NCBI RefSeq assembly: GCF_000719515.1
Contig: NZ_JOGR01000016.1
Coordinates: 25,330-89,329, forward strand
DNA length: 64,000 nt
Reading direction: 5' to 3'
DNA from: Glycomyces sp. NRRL B-16210
GTDB lineage: Bacteria > Actinomycetota > Actinomycetes > Mycobacteriales > Micromonosporaceae
The notes under the pieces were generated by a model, which saw only the letters and a program-made list of their open reading frames with translations, had not been told where the DNA came from and did not search any database. How positions within the stretch are numbered: position 1 is the stretch's first letter; each line of letters opens with the position of its first letter. The position numbers were made by a program, and so were the translations under genes. Positions 17,548 to 27,452 of the stretch are shown one piece after another.

Positions 17548-18996
17548 CTAATGCGAGAGCATTTCGCCAACTGCCTGCGGCAATGCCCTCGCCAAATCCG
17601 AAGCGGTCATCGTCCTGTGGCCCTCGGCCGCGATGCCCGCCGCTTTGCCGTGCAGGAACGCCGCGGCCACCGCCGCCTTCACCTCGTCCATGCCCGAGGC
17701 CAGCAGCGAGCCCATGAACCCCGCCAGCACGTCCCCCGACCCGGCCGTCGCCAACTGCGGGCGTCCGGTCGGATTCGCCCACACCGTGCCGTCGCTCGAA
17801 GCCACCACCGTGTGATGCCCCTTGAGCAGCACCGTGCAATTGAGCCGCTTCGCCAGCGCCGCCGCCGCGCCCGCCCGGTCCTCGCTCGGCGGCGAACCGT
17901 ACAGCCGCTCGTACTCCCGGTCGTGCGGCGTCAGCACCACCGGGGCCTCCCGCCTCGCCAGCACCGACGGGTACTCGCCGATGAGCGTCAAGGCGTCCGC
18001 GTCCAGCACCGCCGGCGCCGGTGCTGCCAGCACCTCCACCAGTTGCGCGAGCGCGGCCTCATCGGTGCCGAACCCGGGCCCGGCGAGCCACGCCTGCACC
18101 CGCCCGGCCTCCTTCACCGTCGGCGTGCACACCACCTCGGGCCTGCTGCGGCGCACGTACTCCGCCGCGGCCCCCGCGTAGCGCACGTACCCGGACGGCC
18201 CGGCCAGCGCCCCGTTCACGGCGAGCACCGCCGCGCCCGGATAGCGTTCGGACCCGGCCGCGACGCCGATGACGCCCCTTGTGTACTTGTCGTCGTCCGC
18301 TTCGGGCCGGTGCCACCAGGTGGCGATGTCGGTCCCGCTCGCGACGCGCACCGCCGGGTGCGGGTCGAGCGAAGGCCCGAGTCCGATGTCGACGAGCACG
18401 AGCCGCCCGGTCAGCAGCGCGGCGCGTCCGAGCACGTGGCAGGGCTTGCGGCAGCCGAAGGCGACCGTGACGTCGGCGGTGACGGCGCTGTCGGGGACCG
18501 CGCCGGTGTCGACGTCCACCCCGGACGGCACGTCCACGGCGACGGTGGTGTCGGCTTCGATGCGGCTCAGTTGGTCGAGTGCGCGGGCGGGGAGTCCGGG
18601 TCTGCCGCCGATGCCGAGGACGCCGTCCAGGAGCAGGTCGCAGTGCGCGGGCGGGTGGGAGACGAGGCGTCCTCCGGCGCGGGTGAGCGCGGCGGCGGCG
18701 AGGGGGTGGACGCGGTCGCCCATGACGGGGACGGCGAAGACGCGGGCGCCGCGGCGGGCGAGTCGCGCGCCGGCGTAGAGGGCGTCGCCGCCGTTGTCGC
18801 CCGGTCCGGCGAGGACGACCACGGTGGAGCCGTACACGCCGCCGGGGTTGCGGCGCTTGCGTTGCTTTTGCAGCAGCCGTGCGCATTCGGTGGCGAGTCC
18901 GGCCGCGGCGCGTTGCATGAGGGTTCCCGGCGGGAGCCGGGACATGAGTTGGGCTTCGGCGCGGCGGACCGCCGCTGCTGTCCAGGCACCGTCCAT
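17548..18996 (-). CDS. nnrD: Bifunctional NAD(P)H-hydrate epimerase / ADP-dependent dehydratase
   Basis: Repairs hydrated NAD(P)H: the N-terminal domain (about residues 5-215) epimerises the R form and the C-terminal kinase-like domain (about 225-478) dehydrates the S form using ADP. Residues GPGDNGGDALYAG and DVPSGVDVDTG mark the epimerase; LTPHDREYERL, VLLKGHHTVV and ATAGSGDVLAG mark the dehydratase. Length (482) is normal for the fused form (NnrE-NnrD). It is 28 nt downstream of acpS on the same strand, the usual actinobacterial pair, and probably co-transcribed with it. Confidence 0.95.
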   Translation of the reverse strand: MDGAWTAAAVRRAEAQLMSRLPPGTLMQRAAAGLATECARLLQKQRKRRNPGGVYGSTVVVLAGPGDNGGDALYAGARLARRGARVFAVPVMGDRVHPLAAAALTRAGGRLVSHPPAHCDLLLDGVLGIGGRPGLPARALDQLSRIEADTTVAVDVPSGVDVDTGAVPDSAVTADVTVAFGCRKPCHVLGRAALLTGRLVLVDIGLGPSLDPHPAVRVASGTDIATWWHRPEADDDKYTRGVIGVAAGSERYPGAAVLAVNGALAGPSGYVRYAGAAAEYVRRSRPEVVCTPTVKEAGRVQAWLAGPGFGTDEAALAQLVEVLAAPAPAVLDADALTLIGEYPSVLARREAPVVLTPHDREYERLYGSPPSEDRAGAAAALAKRLNCTVLLKGHHTVVASSDGTVWANPTGRPQLATAGSGDVLAGFMGSLLASGMDEVKAAVAAAFLHGKAAGIAAEGHRTMTASDLARALPQAVGEMLSH

Positions 18997-19024
18997 GGCT
19001 GTCCCTCTCAGGCCCGGTGGGCCG

Positions 19025-19396
19025 TCATGCCGTCTCGGCGATCACCACCGCTGTGGCGATACCGCCATCATGCGACAGCGATACGTGCCAGCGCGAGACG
19101 CCACGCTGGGCGGCGGCTGCGGCGACGGTTCCGGTGATGGACAGGGAGGGGCGCCCGTCGGGGAGGGAGAGGACTTGGCAGTCGGCCCAGTGCATGCCGC
19201 CGGGGGCGCCGAGGGCTTTGGCCACGGCCTCCTTGGCGGCGAAGCGGGCGGCGAGGGATTCGGTGCGGCGCGCGCGGCCGTCGGGGGCGCGGCGCTCGGC
19301 TTCGGTGAAGAGCTTGTCGGCGACGTGCGGGGTCCGTTCGAGCACGCGCTCGAACCGGTCCACTGCCACTACGTCGATGCCCACGGCGACGATCAC
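19025..19396 (-). CDS. acpS: Holo-[acyl-carrier-protein] synthase
   Basis: Transfers 4'-phosphopantetheine from CoA to the serine of acyl carrier protein. The 123-residue protein has family length, with the N-terminal GIDVVAVDRFE and the central SLAARFAAKEAVAKALG, which hold the Mg-binding Asp and Glu, and the C-terminal WHVSLSHDGGIATAVVI. Start is GTG. First gene of the acpS-nnr pair. Confidence 0.96.
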   Translation of the reverse strand: MIVAVGIDVVAVDRFERVLERTPHVADKLFTEAERRAPDGRARRTESLAARFAAKEAVAKALGAPGGMHWADCQVLSLPDGRPSLSITGTVAAAAAQRGVSRWHVSLSHDGGIATAVVIAETA

Positions 19397-19509
19397 CCGT
19401 CAAGAGTGCCACGGGATCGGCGGGAGCGCCCTCTTTCCGGACGGTTCACCGCTCCGAGTGACGGTTTGCCCGTGGCCGTTGGGGTTTCGGTGGCGTGCGC
19501 CGGGCGGGT

Positions 19510-20223
19510 TCAGTGGGCGGGGTCGAGGCCGATGGCGGGGAGGATCGCCTGGTCGACGATGGCGGCGAGGTAGTCGTCGCCGGGGTCGGCGCCGGTGTCC
19601 ATCATCCGCTTGGTGACGAGTGCTTCGCCGAGGTCGACGACGACGGGGGTGAGGCGGGCGGGGTCGAAGTGGCCGTGTTCGGCGTAGTGGCGCAGGACGG
19701 TCTGGGTGAAGGTGCCGCCGCGTGCGGCGAAGACGCGTTCGTAGAGGGCTTCGACGGCGGCGCTGTCGCGTCCGGGGTTGGCGACGATGGCCATGACGGC
19801 TCTGCCGGCGGGGCTGAAGGCCCAGTCGCACATGAGGCGCAGGGATCGGGTGAGGTCGCCGCGGAGGTCGTCGGCGCCGGGGGCGGGCTGTTCGACGGGG
19901 TGGAGGTCGGCGAGGGCGTCGAGGAGGAGGTCGGTGGGGTCGTTCCAGCGGCGGTAGAGGGTGGAGCGGGCGGTGGCGGCGCGTTTGGCGATGGCGTCCA
20001 TGGTGAGTCGGCCGCCGCGTGCGACTGCGGCCTCTTCGACGGCGGCGGTGTAGATCGCGTCGAGGAGCGCTTTGCCGCGTCTGCGCGTGCGGCCGCCGGT
20101 CGGGGTGCCGTTCTCGGTCGCGGCGCCGGTTTCGGTGTCGTCTTCGGCATCGCTGTGGGTGCCGTGTTCGGCACGAGCTTCGACGTCGTCGCCGAAGTCG
20201 CCTTCGGCATCGCCTTCGGGCAT
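19510..20223 (-). CDS. TetR-family repressor
   Basis: A 237-residue regulator. After an acidic, low-complexity N-terminal 45 residues (many Glu/Asp/Thr/Gly), the DNA-binding domain lies at about 50-100 (LTMDAIAKRAATARSTLYRRW). The C-terminal part matches TetR_C_11-like domains (WAFSPAGRAVMAIVANPGRD). It is divergent from a DUF418 membrane protein and two near-identical palindromes lie between them. The acidic N-terminal extension is unusual; a start further downstream is possible but no ribosome binding site supports one. Confidence 0.9.
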   Translation of the reverse strand: MPEGDAEGDFGDDVEARAEHGTHSDAEDDTETGAATENGTPTGGRTRRRGKALLDAIYTAAVEEAAVARGGRLTMDAIAKRAATARSTLYRRWNDPTDLLLDALADLHPVEQPAPGADDLRGDLTRSLRLMCDWAFSPAGRAVMAIVANPGRDSAAVEALYERVFAARGGTFTQTVLRHYAEHGHFDPARLTPVVVDLGEALVTKRMMDTGADPGDDYLAAIVDQAILPAIGLDPAH

Positions 20224-20244
20224 GAGCCGTCCCCCATTATTAGC

Positions 20245-20283
20245 TACAGTCGTGTATCTTAAAGTTTTAGATACAGTCCTGTA
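20245..20283. promoter_or_regulatory. Tandem TetR operators
   Basis: TACAGTCGTGTA (20245-20256) and TACAGTCCTGTA (20272-20283) are two copies of one palindrome, 27 bp apart, within the AT-rich divergent promoter region. The second is a perfect TACAG-N2-CTGTA. Expected to bind the adjacent TetR and control both directions. Confidence 0.72.
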
Positions 20284-20302
20284 CCTAAAACCTGGAGGCG
20301 AG

Positions 20303-21472
20303 ATGACCCTCTCCCCGCCCGCCATTATGAGCACTCCGCTGCGCGAGCGCTCCCTCGCACCCGATCTGGCCAGGGGCCTCATGCTCCTGCTCATCGCACT
20401 CGCCCACGCGCACATGTTCCTCGCGCACGAGACCACCGGCTTCCGCGGGTACGCCGTGGACGGCGCCGCGCTCGACCGCGTCGTCGCCGGCCTCCAAGTC
20501 CTCCTCGTGGACGGCCGGGCGCTGCCGATGTTCGCCGCCCTCTTCGGTTACGGCCTCGCCCGACTCGCCGCGCGCCGCCAGGACGCGGGACTCGAAGAGC
20601 GCCAGGTGAAACGGCTCGTGCGCCGCCGCTCGGCCTGGCTCCTCGCCTTCGGCTTCGCCCACGCGCTCCTGCTGTTCTTCGGCGACATCCTTGCCGCCTA
20701 CGGCCTCATCGGCCTGGTCTTCGCGCGGCTGCTGTGGAGCCGCGACCGGGTCCTGGTCCGCACCGCCGTCGTCACTGCCGTCGTCCACGTCCTCGTCGTC
20801 GCCGGGCTCGGCGCCTCGGCCGAGGCCGCCGGCCACGTCAACTCGATGCCGACGATCATCGCCGACCCGGTCGAGGCCGCCTTCGCGCGCGTCATGGTCT
20901 GGTCGGCGCTGACCACCACGTTCTACGTCGTCAGCGTCCTGCCGGCCTTCGCCTTCGGCATCTGGGCGGCGCGCCGGCGCCTGCTCGACGAGCCCGCCCG
21001 CCACCTCCCGATGCTGCGGCGCACCGCCTTGTGGGGCATCGGGATCGGCGTCATCGGCGGCCTGCCGCTCATGCTGGTGGACACGCGGCTGTGGGAGGTC
21101 GACGGGGCGGGCGGCGTCGCGCTGTACGCCCTCCACAGCGTCACCGGGCTCGCCGCCGGGCTCGGCTACGCGGCGCTCATCGCGGCCTTCGCCGCCCGCC
21201 CCGGCCGCGCCGAAGGCCCGATCGCGAAGGCGCTCGCCGCGTGCGGGCAGCGGTCCCTGACCTGCTACCTGCTCCAGTCGGTCGCGTTCGTCGCGCTGTT
21301 CACGCCGCTCGCCGGGAACCTCGGCGCGCACTTGGGCGACGCGGCCGCCTCGGGCGTCGCCGTCCTCATCTGGGCCGCAACGGTACTGATCGCCGCCGGC
21401 ATGGCCCGGGCCGACATGCGGGGCCCGTTCGAGGTCCTGCTGCGCCGACTCACTTACGGCCGCAGCCGATAG
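20303..21472 (+). CDS. DUF418-domain membrane protein
   Basis: A 389-residue membrane protein with about nine helices. The N-terminal RSLAPDLARGLMLLLIALAHAH followed by PMFAALFGYGLARL and the C-terminal ACGQRSLTCYLLQS are typical of the DUF418/YeiB-like family, whose members are thought to move or modify small molecules; the substrate is unknown. GGAGG precedes the ATG at 20303. Likely controlled by the divergent TetR. A bidirectional hairpin separates it from dacB. Confidence 0.9.
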   Translation: MTLSPPAIMSTPLRERSLAPDLARGLMLLLIALAHAHMFLAHETTGFRGYAVDGAALDRVVAGLQVLLVDGRALPMFAALFGYGLARLAARRQDAGLEERQVKRLVRRRSAWLLAFGFAHALLLFFGDILAAYGLIGLVFARLLWSRDRVLVRTAVVTAVVHVLVVAGLGASAEAAGHVNSMPTIIADPVEAAFARVMVWSALTTTFYVVSVLPAFAFGIWAARRRLLDEPARHLPMLRRTALWGIGIGVIGGLPLMLVDTRLWEVDGAGGVALYALHSVTGLAAGLGYAALIAAFAARPGRAEGPIAKALAACGQRSLTCYLLQSVAFVALFTPLAGNLGAHLGDAAASGVAVLIWAATVLIAAGMARADMRGPFEVLLRRLTYGRSR

Positions 21473-21503
21473 CGGTTCGCCCACATAAACCGCGCGCAGC
21501 GAA

Positions 21504-21528
21504 GGGCCCGGCCTGCAAGGCCGGGCCC
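21504..21528. terminator. Bidirectional hairpin between DUF418 and dacB
   Basis: A 10-bp perfect stem (21504-21513 with 21519-21528), loop TGCAA, lies between two convergent stop codons. Confidence 0.82.
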
Positions 21529-21559
21529 TCACCGTTCAATCGGCGTGCGACCGGTCAGG

Positions 21560-23134
21560 TCAGCAGACGGCCGGTTCGACCCAGGTGCATTCGAGGTTGT
21601 GGTTCGGGTCCTCGTCGGGGAGCTCGTCCACCGCTTCGGCCTCGGCGAACGCGGAGATCTGGCTCTGCGTGGCCGTGGCGCTGTATCCGGCGAGCGCGGC
21701 CGCGATCTGGTCCTCGAGGTCCTTGACCGTGGAGTACAGGTAGTCGTTGAAGATGGCGCTGAAGACCAGTTCGCGTCCGTCCGCGTCGGTGACGTAGCCC
21801 GACAGCGCCGAGACGCTCGTCATCGACCCGGTCTTGGCGTGCACGTTCCCTTCGGCGGGGGTGTCGCACATGCGGCCCGCGAGGGTCCCCGCGTCGTCGC
21901 CGCAGGCGATCGGCAGGGCCTCGTACCAGGTGTCGAACCAGGGGGCGTCCTGCACGCCGACCAGGAGGTCGGTGAGCATCCCGGCGGTGAGCAGGTTGTG
22001 GCGCGAGATCCCCGAGCCGTCGACCTGGCGGACCGGCCCGGTGTCCACGCCGTACGGTTCGATCGCCGCGTAGACGGCGGCCTTGCCGCTCTCGAAGGTG
22101 CCCTTGCCGGACGCCTCGTAGCCGAGGGTCTTGAACAGGGCTTCGGCCATGGAGGCGTTGGAGGGCTTGAGGACTTCGGCGGTCAGCTCCGAGAGCGGGG
22201 CGGACTCGTGGGCGGCGAGGACCTCGCCGTCTTGCGGGGCGGCCTCGCCGAAGCGGATCTCGCCGTCGACGGTGATCCCGGCTTCGGCGAGGGAGTCGGC
22301 GAAGACGTCGGCGACCAGCTGGGTCGGTTCGATGACCGCGCGGGTAGCGAAGGTGCCCTCGCCGCCGGCGGCGACCGTGCCGCCGACGCGGATGACGTTG
22401 TCGTGCGGGTCGCGGTCGACGGTCACCTCCGTCGCGGCGCCGGTCGTCGCGTTGTTGACGATCTCGACGTAGTCGTTCGCCGGGACCACGCTGATCTCGG
22501 CCGGGTCGCCTTCGGCCGCGCCCGGTTCGATGAAGACGCGCACCGACCCGGCGTTGAAGTCGTCCCCGGAGGCCACGGTGAGCGCCGAGACCTCTGCGGC
22601 GTAGGTGTACTGGAGGTCCGACCAGCCCCATTCGGTGCCGGAGCGGACCGCGTCGAAGGCGGTGTCGTCGGCGATCAGGTCGCCGCTCACGCTGGTCACG
22701 CCCAGGCCCGCGAGGTCCTCGGCGAGCTTGTCGTAGTCGGCTTCGAGCACCGTGGGGTCGCCCGTGCCGCGCAGGTAGAGGTCGCCGGAGACGAGGCCGT
22801 CGACCGGTTCGCCGCCGATGACCTCGGTGACGTAGGTGAAGTCGCCGCCGAGCGCGTCGAGCGCGGCGGCCGTGGTGGTGAGCTTGTCGTTCGAAGCCGG
22901 GATGGCGCGCTTGGCGCCTCCGCGGTCGTACAGGACCTCTCCGGTGGCGGCGTCGGCGACGACCACGCCGGTCTGCGAGTCGGTGAGTCGGGGGTCCTGG
23001 AGGATGTCGTCGAGGACGGCGGCGAGTGCGGCTTCACCGGTCTCCTCGGCCTGCGCAACGACCGTTGCGGCGAGAGTGACGGCGCCGGCGGCGGTGACCG
23101 CCACGGCGCTCGCGATCAGAGTGCGTTTTCTCAC
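21560..23134 (-). CDS. dacB: D-alanyl-D-alanine carboxypeptidase/endopeptidase, PBP4 type
   Basis: An exported S13-family penicillin-binding protein that trims or cleaves peptidoglycan peptides. Residues 1-29 are a signal peptide ending AQA. The catalytic SxxK is Ser81-N-D-Lys84 in PASNDK; SRHN in the GSGISRHN stretch is the SxN motif; HAKTGSM is the KTG motif. The 524 residues fit the large S13 form with inserted domains. TAGACT lies 6 nt upstream of the GTG start, so the mRNA is probably leaderless. Confidence 0.95.
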   Translation of the reverse strand: MRKRTLIASAVAVTAAGAVTLAATVVAQAEETGEAALAAVLDDILQDPRLTDSQTGVVVADAATGEVLYDRGGAKRAIPASNDKLTTTAAALDALGGDFTYVTEVIGGEPVDGLVSGDLYLRGTGDPTVLEADYDKLAEDLAGLGVTSVSGDLIADDTAFDAVRSGTEWGWSDLQYTYAAEVSALTVASGDDFNAGSVRVFIEPGAAEGDPAEISVVPANDYVEIVNNATTGAATEVTVDRDPHDNVIRVGGTVAAGGEGTFATRAVIEPTQLVADVFADSLAEAGITVDGEIRFGEAAPQDGEVLAAHESAPLSELTAEVLKPSNASMAEALFKTLGYEASGKGTFESGKAAVYAAIEPYGVDTGPVRQVDGSGISRHNLLTAGMLTDLLVGVQDAPWFDTWYEALPIACGDDAGTLAGRMCDTPAEGNVHAKTGSMTSVSALSGYVTDADGRELVFSAIFNDYLYSTVKDLEDQIAAALAGYSATATQSQISAFAEAEAVDELPDEDPNHNLECTWVEPAVC

Positions 23135-23233
23135 AAGGCGAGTCTAGGCCCAGCGGACGCGAGGCTCGCACCCATTCGGGTGGAGGTGTCCTAGATTGCT
23201 GCCCCGCAAAGCAACCGAATCGGGCCATAATGA

Positions 23234-23263
23234 ATGCGGCGCGCCCGCCGGGGCGCGCCGCAT
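23234..23263 (-). terminator. Hairpin terminator of glmS
   Basis: A 13-bp perfect stem (23234-23246 with 23251-23263) with a GCCG loop, about 105 nt beyond the glmS stop codon. Confidence 0.8.
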
Positions 23264-23367
23264 CCGCTCACGATTCGACGTCCGAAACCGCCGCTCCACA
23301 GTGCGGTGATGCGATCGTGCTGCCGCACAAAAGCTTTGAAGCGATCGCTTCGACGCTCGTCGCGTCG

Positions 23368-25239
23368 CTACTCCACAGTGACCGACTTGGCGAGGTTTCG
23401 CGGCTGGTCGATGTCGCGGCCCAGGGCCGTGGCGAACTCGATCGCGAACTCCTGGAGCGGCACGGCCGTCAGCAGCGGCGCCAGCAGCGTCGGCGACGCG
23501 GGCGTCTCGATCACGAAGTCCGCGTGGGCGCTGGTGATCCGGTCGCCCTCCTCGCACACGGCGATCACGCGGGCGCCGCGGGCCTTGACCTCCTGGATGT
23601 TCGAGATGATCTTGTCGTGCAGGAGCGAGCGCCCCCGCGGGCTCGGCACGATCGCGATGACCGGCGTGCCCTCCTCGACCAGCGAGATCGGGCCGTGCTT
23701 GAGCTCCCCGGCCGCGAAGCCCTCCGCGTGCAGGTACGCGAGCTCCTTGAGCTTCAACGCGCCTTCGAGCGCGACGGGGTAGCCGACGTGGCGGCCGATG
23801 AACAGGACCCGGCCCCCGCCCGACCCGCCGTTGAGGGCGCAGTCGCGCGCCATCTGCCGCACCGGTTCGAGCCCCTCGATGACCTGCGCGATCTTGCCGG
23901 GCGCGGCCACCAGCTCGTCGAGCACCGCCGAGACCTCGTCGGCGTACTTGATGCCGCGCACCTGCGCGAGGTGCAGGCCCACCAGGTAGCAGGCGGCCAA
24001 CTGCGTCAAGAACGCCTTCGTGGACGCCACGGCCACCTCGATCCCGGCGCGCGTGTACAGCACCGCGTCGGACTCGCGCGGGATCGTCGACCCGACCGTG
24101 TTCGAGATCGACAGCACCCGGGCCTTCTGGTCCTTCGCGTGGCGCACCGCCATCAAGGTGTCCATGGTCTCCCCGGACTGCGAGATCGCCACGACCAGCG
24201 TGGACCGGTCGAGCACCGGGTCGCGGTAGCGGAACTCGCTCGCCAGCTCGACCTCGCAGGGGATACGGGTCCAGTGCTCGATCGCGTACTTGGTGACCAG
24301 ACCGGCGTGATACGAAGTGCCGCAGGCGATGATGAACACCTTGTCCACGTCCCGGAAGTCCTGATCGGACATGCGCACCTCGTCGAGGACGATCTGCCCC
24401 GACTCGTCGATGCGCCCGCGCAGGGTGTCGGCGACGGCCTGCGGCTGCTCGCGGAGCTCCTTGGCCATGAACGTCTCGTAGCCGCCCTTCTCGGCGGCGG
24501 TGATGTCCCAGTCCACACTGAACGGCTTCCCCTCCGAAGGGCTGCCGTCGAAACCGCGCACCGACACGCCCGAGCGGTCGATGGTGACGATCTGGTCCTG
24601 GCCCAGCTCGATCGCGTCGGTCGTGTAGGCGATGAACGCCGCCACGTCCGAGGCCAGGAAGTACTCGTCCCGGCCCAGGCCCACCACGAGCGGGGAGTTG
24701 CGCCGGGCCCCGACCACCGTGTCGGGGTCGTCGGCGGCGACGGCCAGGAGCGTGAACGCCCCTTCCAGGCGCGAGCACACCCGCGTCATCGCCTCGGTCA
24801 GGTTCCCCTCCATCACGTACTCGCGGCCCAGCAGGTGGGCGGCGACCTCGGTGTCGGTGTCGGAGGCGAACTCGATCCCGTCGGACTCGAGCTCGGCCCG
24901 CAACTGCGCGAAGTTCTCGATGATGCCGTTGTGGATCAGGGCGATCCGCCCGTCCGCCGACAGGTGCGGGTGCGCGTTCCGGTCCGAAGGCACGCCGTGG
25001 GTCGCCCAGCGCGTGTGCCCGATCCCGCAGAACGACTCCGGGAGCGGGTGATCGGCGAGCGCCGCCTCGAGGTTCGCGAGCTTCCCCGCCCGCTTGTCGA
25101 CTTCAAGGCCGCCCGCCTCGCCGTCCGCGACGAGTGCGACGCCCGCGGAGTCGTACCCGCGGTACTCGAGACGGCGAAGGCCGTCGATCACGACGTCGAC
25201 GGCACTGCGGCGGCCGACGTATCCAACGATTCCACACAT
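23368..25239 (-). CDS. glmS: Glutamine-fructose-6-phosphate aminotransferase
   Basis: Makes glucosamine-6-phosphate from fructose-6-phosphate and glutamine, the entry to UDP-GlcNAc and peptidoglycan. The 623-residue protein begins MCGIVGYVG, leaving Cys1 as the glutaminase nucleophile, with RGYDSAGVAL and GHTRWATHG following. Two SIS domains (about residues 300-440 and 470-615) include ACGTSYHAG and SQSGETMDT, and the end is AKSVTVE as in the family. TAGGGT ends 7 nt before the ATG: a leaderless mRNA, so no glmS ribozyme or long leader is present. Confidence 0.98.
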   Translation of the reverse strand: MCGIVGYVGRRSAVDVVIDGLRRLEYRGYDSAGVALVADGEAGGLEVDKRAGKLANLEAALADHPLPESFCGIGHTRWATHGVPSDRNAHPHLSADGRIALIHNGIIENFAQLRAELESDGIEFASDTDTEVAAHLLGREYVMEGNLTEAMTRVCSRLEGAFTLLAVAADDPDTVVGARRNSPLVVGLGRDEYFLASDVAAFIAYTTDAIELGQDQIVTIDRSGVSVRGFDGSPSEGKPFSVDWDITAAEKGGYETFMAKELREQPQAVADTLRGRIDESGQIVLDEVRMSDQDFRDVDKVFIIACGTSYHAGLVTKYAIEHWTRIPCEVELASEFRYRDPVLDRSTLVVAISQSGETMDTLMAVRHAKDQKARVLSISNTVGSTIPRESDAVLYTRAGIEVAVASTKAFLTQLAACYLVGLHLAQVRGIKYADEVSAVLDELVAAPGKIAQVIEGLEPVRQMARDCALNGGSGGGRVLFIGRHVGYPVALEGALKLKELAYLHAEGFAAGELKHGPISLVEEGTPVIAIVPSPRGRSLLHDKIISNIQEVKARGARVIAVCEEGDRITSAHADFVIETPASPTLLAPLLTAVPLQEFAIEFATALGRDIDQPRNLAKSVTVE

Positions 25240-25338
25240 GCGAGCCACCCTACCGCAGTTTCGCGCATCACTCATGCGCGGATTACCGGTAATCGATCAC
25301 ACCATTTGATCGTTATCGAGGTCAGGCGCCGTTCACCC

Positions 25339-27273
25339 TCAAGAGACCATCGCGATGCCGCGCGTTCCGTCCTCGTTCACGAAACTCACCGCGCCGCCCG
25401 AACCCACCGCGCTCAACTGCGCGTCGTGACACCACGCGGCCGGAATCGGCGACTCCCCCTCAGAAGCGCCCTCCGCCAGCTCCTCCTCGAACGCGAGCTG
25501 CTCGACCTCGGTCCCCACCACCTGGTACAAGCGGCAATCGGGACTGTTCGGGTCCAGCGAGAGATCAGCGGCCAGCAGCGCCCGGTTGTCCGACAGCACC
25601 GTCGCCCACCCGCGCGCCACATCCGGATCCAGCGGCGTGAACCCCAACCGCACCGACTTGCGGTGCAGCTTCTCGCCGGTGTCGGCGTCGAAGGCCATGA
25701 CCCCCAGCCACGAACCCCCGCGGTCCTTCGCCGTGTAGCACTCGATGATCTGCACCGTCCGCCGATCCGCCAGCGGCGCCTGCGCCTTCACGTCCCCCGC
25801 CGGAGCCGCCCCGGCCGCCGGCACCAGCGTCGGCTGCGACAGATGCAGCGTCCCCCCGCACGCCGACGAGTTCGTCGACCCGAACGACTGCCCGTCCGCA
25901 CGCCAGAGCTCGGACCCGTCGACCACCGCATACGCGATCAACCCGTGCTCGAAGCGCCGCGCCGAGAACGGCCCGTCGGTCACCCGATGCTCGATGCGGC
26001 TGTCGATGACCACCGCGTCCCCGGTCACCAGGAACGACTCCGGCACCACCTCGGCCTTCAGGTCCAACTCCTGCTCCCACACGGCCGCCCCGTCGTCCAG
26101 GTCGAAGGCCAGCACATAGTCGCGGGCGACCGGCCGGTTCGGCGCGGGCACGCAATCGGCGAGCAGCACCACGCGCTCACCCGCGATCTGCGCGGCCGTG
26201 CCCTCGCATCCGGCCGGCATCTCCGCCTCCCACAACCGCTCCCCGTCGAAGTCGTAGACGCGGAACAGGGCACTGCGGTCGCGCGCATACAGCAGGCGGT
26301 CGTCGGCCAGCGCCAGCAGCACCCCCGGCGACCCGTCGAAGGCCGCAGTGGCGACCTCCTCGCCGCTGCGGGCCTGGAGGACGCGCGTCTGGAAGTCATC
26401 GGCGTTGTCGGCGCGCGGCCCCGAGAGCGCCACGAGATCCTGGCCGTGCGAGAGCACCGGCGACTGGGAGGCGACCCAGTTCCAGCGGCGGTGATACCAG
26501 ATCGCCGCGCCCGAGGCCGGGTCGAGCATCGTCACCGCCTGCGGGGTCGGCTTGCCGGGATGGTCGGTGCGCAGCAGGCCGTACGGCGTGTCGGTGAACC
26601 GCTCGACCCCCGCCAGGGAGACCATGCCGTCCAGGCCCGCCTCGGCGGCGGTGGCACTGGCGACCCGCACGTCCTGGTTCGCCAGCTCCGCCCAGCGCTG
26701 CATGGCCGGGGCGAGCGCTGCCGCGACCATGAGGATGATCGCCGAGGCGAGGACCGCGACCTTGCGCCGCAACGGCTTCGGCGTCGGCACCCGCCCGCCC
26801 GCGTAGCCCTCGACGACGAACTCGGAGAGGGCGAGCAGGCCGCCGCCGACCACGCCGAAGGCGTAGGCGAGCGCGGCGACCCCGGCGCGGTGGGTGATGA
26901 ACTGGCCCGGGCCGGCCTCGGGCATCGAGGAGTAGACCGCCCAGCCGGCGGCCGCGGCGAAGACCGCGGCGAACAGGGCGCCGATGATGGTGCGCAGGCC
27001 CGCGTGGGCGGCCGCGACGGCGACGACGATCGCGACGGTGAGCACCGAGGCGACGGTGCCGATGATCATGTAGACCCCGGAGGAGCCGGTGCTGGCGCCG
27101 TTGCCGAAGGACGCCCAGGCGAGGAGCGCGGCCCAGCAGATGAGGGCGGTGATGCCGGCGGCGCGCAGGAAGACGCGGGCGACCGGGCGGCCGGTCTTCG
27201 CCTGGGGCGTGCGCGGGGCGGCGGAGGCCGCGTCGGTGCGGTGGCGGCCGATGCCGGAAGCGCTGTGGGACAT
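25339..27273 (-). CDS. Membrane-anchored PQQ-like beta-propeller protein
   Basis: A 644-residue protein. Residues about 30-200 hold five or six hydrophobic helices; residues 215-640 are extracytoplasmic and carry repeated propeller-like strands of the form AxDxDxGxxxW (for example LDPASGAAIWYHRRW, FDLDDGAAVWEQEL, FDADTGEKL), like PQQ-binding/WD-type propellers without visible cofactor ligands. Several Cys residues in the propeller may form disulfides. It follows glmS divergently in no clear pathway; function unknown. TAGAAA lies 6 nt before the ATG, a weaker leaderless signal. Confidence 0.8.
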   Translation of the reverse strand: MSHSASGIGRHRTDAASAAPRTPQAKTGRPVARVFLRAAGITALICWAALLAWASFGNGASTGSSGVYMIIGTVASVLTVAIVVAVAAAHAGLRTIIGALFAAVFAAAAGWAVYSSMPEAGPGQFITHRAGVAALAYAFGVVGGGLLALSEFVVEGYAGGRVPTPKPLRRKVAVLASAIILMVAAALAPAMQRWAELANQDVRVASATAAEAGLDGMVSLAGVERFTDTPYGLLRTDHPGKPTPQAVTMLDPASGAAIWYHRRWNWVASQSPVLSHGQDLVALSGPRADNADDFQTRVLQARSGEEVATAAFDGSPGVLLALADDRLLYARDRSALFRVYDFDGERLWEAEMPAGCEGTAAQIAGERVVLLADCVPAPNRPVARDYVLAFDLDDGAAVWEQELDLKAEVVPESFLVTGDAVVIDSRIEHRVTDGPFSARRFEHGLIAYAVVDGSELWRADGQSFGSTNSSACGGTLHLSQPTLVPAAGAAPAGDVKAQAPLADRRTVQIIECYTAKDRGGSWLGVMAFDADTGEKLHRKSVRLGFTPLDPDVARGWATVLSDNRALLAADLSLDPNSPDCRLYQVVGTEVEQLAFEEELAEGASEGESPIPAAWCHDAQLSAVGSGGAVSFVNEDGTRGIAMVS

Positions 27274-27452
27274 GCGTTCTTTCTACCGGTCACCAGCGCC
27301 TTGATCCGGGCTTTCGCACAGATCGCGAGCGAGTTTCTCCCTTGAGGCCGGCCATGGGTTCAGGCGCGGCGGGGGAAGCCGCCGATTGCGCGCGGCGATC
27401 GGTTTTTGGGCAGCGCTTCGCGAACCGGAAATCGTGTGCACAGCAGCAACCG

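Noticed and set aside
25240..25338. Search for a glmS ribozyme or long leader
   Set aside because: The minus-10 box ends 7 nt before the start codon, so no leader exists to hold one.
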